Positions 5,535 to 6,410 of a stretch of DNA of 6,410 nt are shown here, piece after piece; position 1 is the stretch's first letter; the number at the start of each line of letters is the position of its first letter. Both the position numbers and the translations under genes were made by a program. The notes below the pieces were generated by a model. It made no database searches and was not told the origin of the DNA. It saw nothing but the letters and a program-made list of their open reading frames with translations. The DNA comes from Hyphomicrobiales bacterium (lineage in GTDB: Bacteria > Pseudomonadota > Alphaproteobacteria > Rhizobiales > Beijerinckiaceae), in contig JAIXZF010000422.1 in assembly GCA_027489835.1 (NCBI GenBank), positions 1 to 6,410 on the forward strand, given 5' to 3'.

Positions 5535-6410
5535 TCAGTTGGTGAGCGGGCGGGCCTGCGGCAGCCGCGAGAGAGCGGCGCGCGGGTTGACGAGGCCCGC
5601 GCCGAACTCGGCATCGGGGCCGGGGGCGCCCAGGTCGCTCGCGGTGCCGGCGAGGATCGCGCGGGCGCGGGCCAGCGTTAGGCCAGGATCGCGCGCGGCC
5701 ATCAGCGCGACCACGCCCGAGACATGGGCGGTGGCCACCGAGGTGCCCGTGGTCAGCCCGTAGCCCGCCTGCGGCTGCGCCACGAGCACGTCGACGCCCG
5801 GCGCCGCCACGGCGATGTGCCGGCCGCGATTGGCCATGGCGAAGACGCGGTTGCCCTCGTCGAGGCCGGTCACGGCGATCACGTTCGGGTCCGAGGCGGG
5901 GAACAGGGGCGGGGAGGCCGGTCCGGCATTGCCGGCGGCCGCGATGGGGATCGCGCCGCGCTGCACGGCGGCGGCGAGCACGTCGCCCACCACAGGATCG
6001 CGGGGCCCGGCGAAGGACAGGTTGAGCACCTTCGCCCGTTGAGCCACGGCCCAGTCGAGCCCCTTCAGCACCTGAAAGCTCGTGCCCTGATTGCCCGAAG
6101 CGCCCGGCTGCGGCGGCGCGAAGGCCCGCGCCGTCAACAGCAGCGCCTGCGGCGCCACGCCCTTGAGCATGGCGTGGGCGAAAATGGCGCTGGCCATCCC
6201 GGTGCCGTGCGACTCGCCGTCCTCCGGACGCACGGGCTGCCCCGACACCGTGTCGAACGAGCTCTCGATCACGCCCGCGAGCTCGGGATGTGTGGCGTCG
6301 ACCCCTGAGTCGATCACCGCGATCCTGACCTGTTCGCCGCGGGAGATGCGGTGCGCCTCCTCGATGCCGAGCTTGGCGAGCGCGTATTGCGGAATGCCGC
6401 CGCCCGCGGC
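5535..6410 (-). CDS. S8 (subtilisin-like) serine peptidase, N-terminus beyond window
   Basis: This is a serine endopeptidase of the subtilase fold. The frame is open to the window edge, so only the C-terminal 291 residues are visible. They cover essentially the whole catalytic domain. The triad is complete: D34 in RIAVIDSGVD, H68 in ESHGTGMASA, and S224 in GTSVATAHVSG; the oxyanion-hole Asn is N161 in AAAGNAGP. A lead-in PQYALAKLGIEEAHRI (7-22) is typical of the strand before the Asp motif. The serine motif has Ala at position 228 where Pro is usual (GTSMAxPH). The visible protein ends shortly after the last helix (GLVNPRAAL), with no autotransporter or other C-terminal domain. A signal peptide or prodomain would lie outside the window, so its location in the cell is unknown. 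GTG 6317 is only the codon just before the catalytic Asp motif and not a real start. No convincing terminator follows the stop. Confidence 0.93.
   Translation of the reverse strand, partial: AAGGGIPQYALAKLGIEEAHRISRGEQVRIAVIDSGVDATHPELAGVIESSFDTVSGQPVRPEDGESHGTGMASAIFAHAMLKGVAPQALLLTARAFAPPQPGASGNQGTSFQVLKGLDWAVAQRAKVLNLSFAGPRDPVVGDVLAAAVQRGAIPIAAAGNAGPASPPLFPASDPNVIAVTGLDEGNRVFAMANRGRHIAVAAPGVDVLVAQPQAGYGLTTGTSVATAHVSGVVALMAARDPGLTLARARAILAGTASDLGAPGPDAEFGAGLVNPRAALSRLPQARPLTN

Overview
The window reads as an ordinary chromosomal segment of a GC-rich alphaproteobacterium, most likely in Hyphomicrobiales (a Bosea/Methylobacterium-like background is a guess). The signs are strongly GC-biased third codon positions, the dxs-tlyA gene pair, a sugar-acid kinase of the KdgK type, and two short exported proteins of a style common in that order. 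No transposase, integrase, phage gene, CRISPR array, tRNA or rRNA was recognised, and no stretch longer than about 200 bases lacks a gene.

Left part, + strand (1-2012): the 3' two thirds of dxs, which makes the isoprenoid precursor DXP, runs into tlyA, an rRNA 2'-O-methyltransferase gene. The two overlap by four bases (GTGA), so they are probably transcribed and translated together.

Middle part, - strand (4875 down to 2023): selO/ydiU, encoding a pseudokinase-fold protein AMPylase, is followed after 91 bases by a small secreted protein of unknown function. That gene overlaps kdgK (2-keto-3-deoxygluconate kinase) by a second GTGA junction. kdgK and tlyA converge with only 10 bases between their stop codons.

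Right part, - strand (6410 down to 4954): a subtilisin-like (S8) serine peptidase gene lacks its 5' end because the window stops there. After 186 bases comes a second small exported protein with a glycine-zipper-like segment and a Cys-containing C-terminus. It is followed by a textbook intrinsic terminator with a UUCG loop, which separates it from selO.

The genes do not form one pathway: isoprenoid synthesis plus ribosome modification, protein AMPylation, Entner-Doudoroff-type sugar-acid catabolism, and envelope or proteolytic functions sit side by side. I found no convincing undescribed multi-gene system. The least explained items are the two small exported proteins, the secreted-protein/kdgK coupling, and an A-tract pair upstream of the right-hand small gene.
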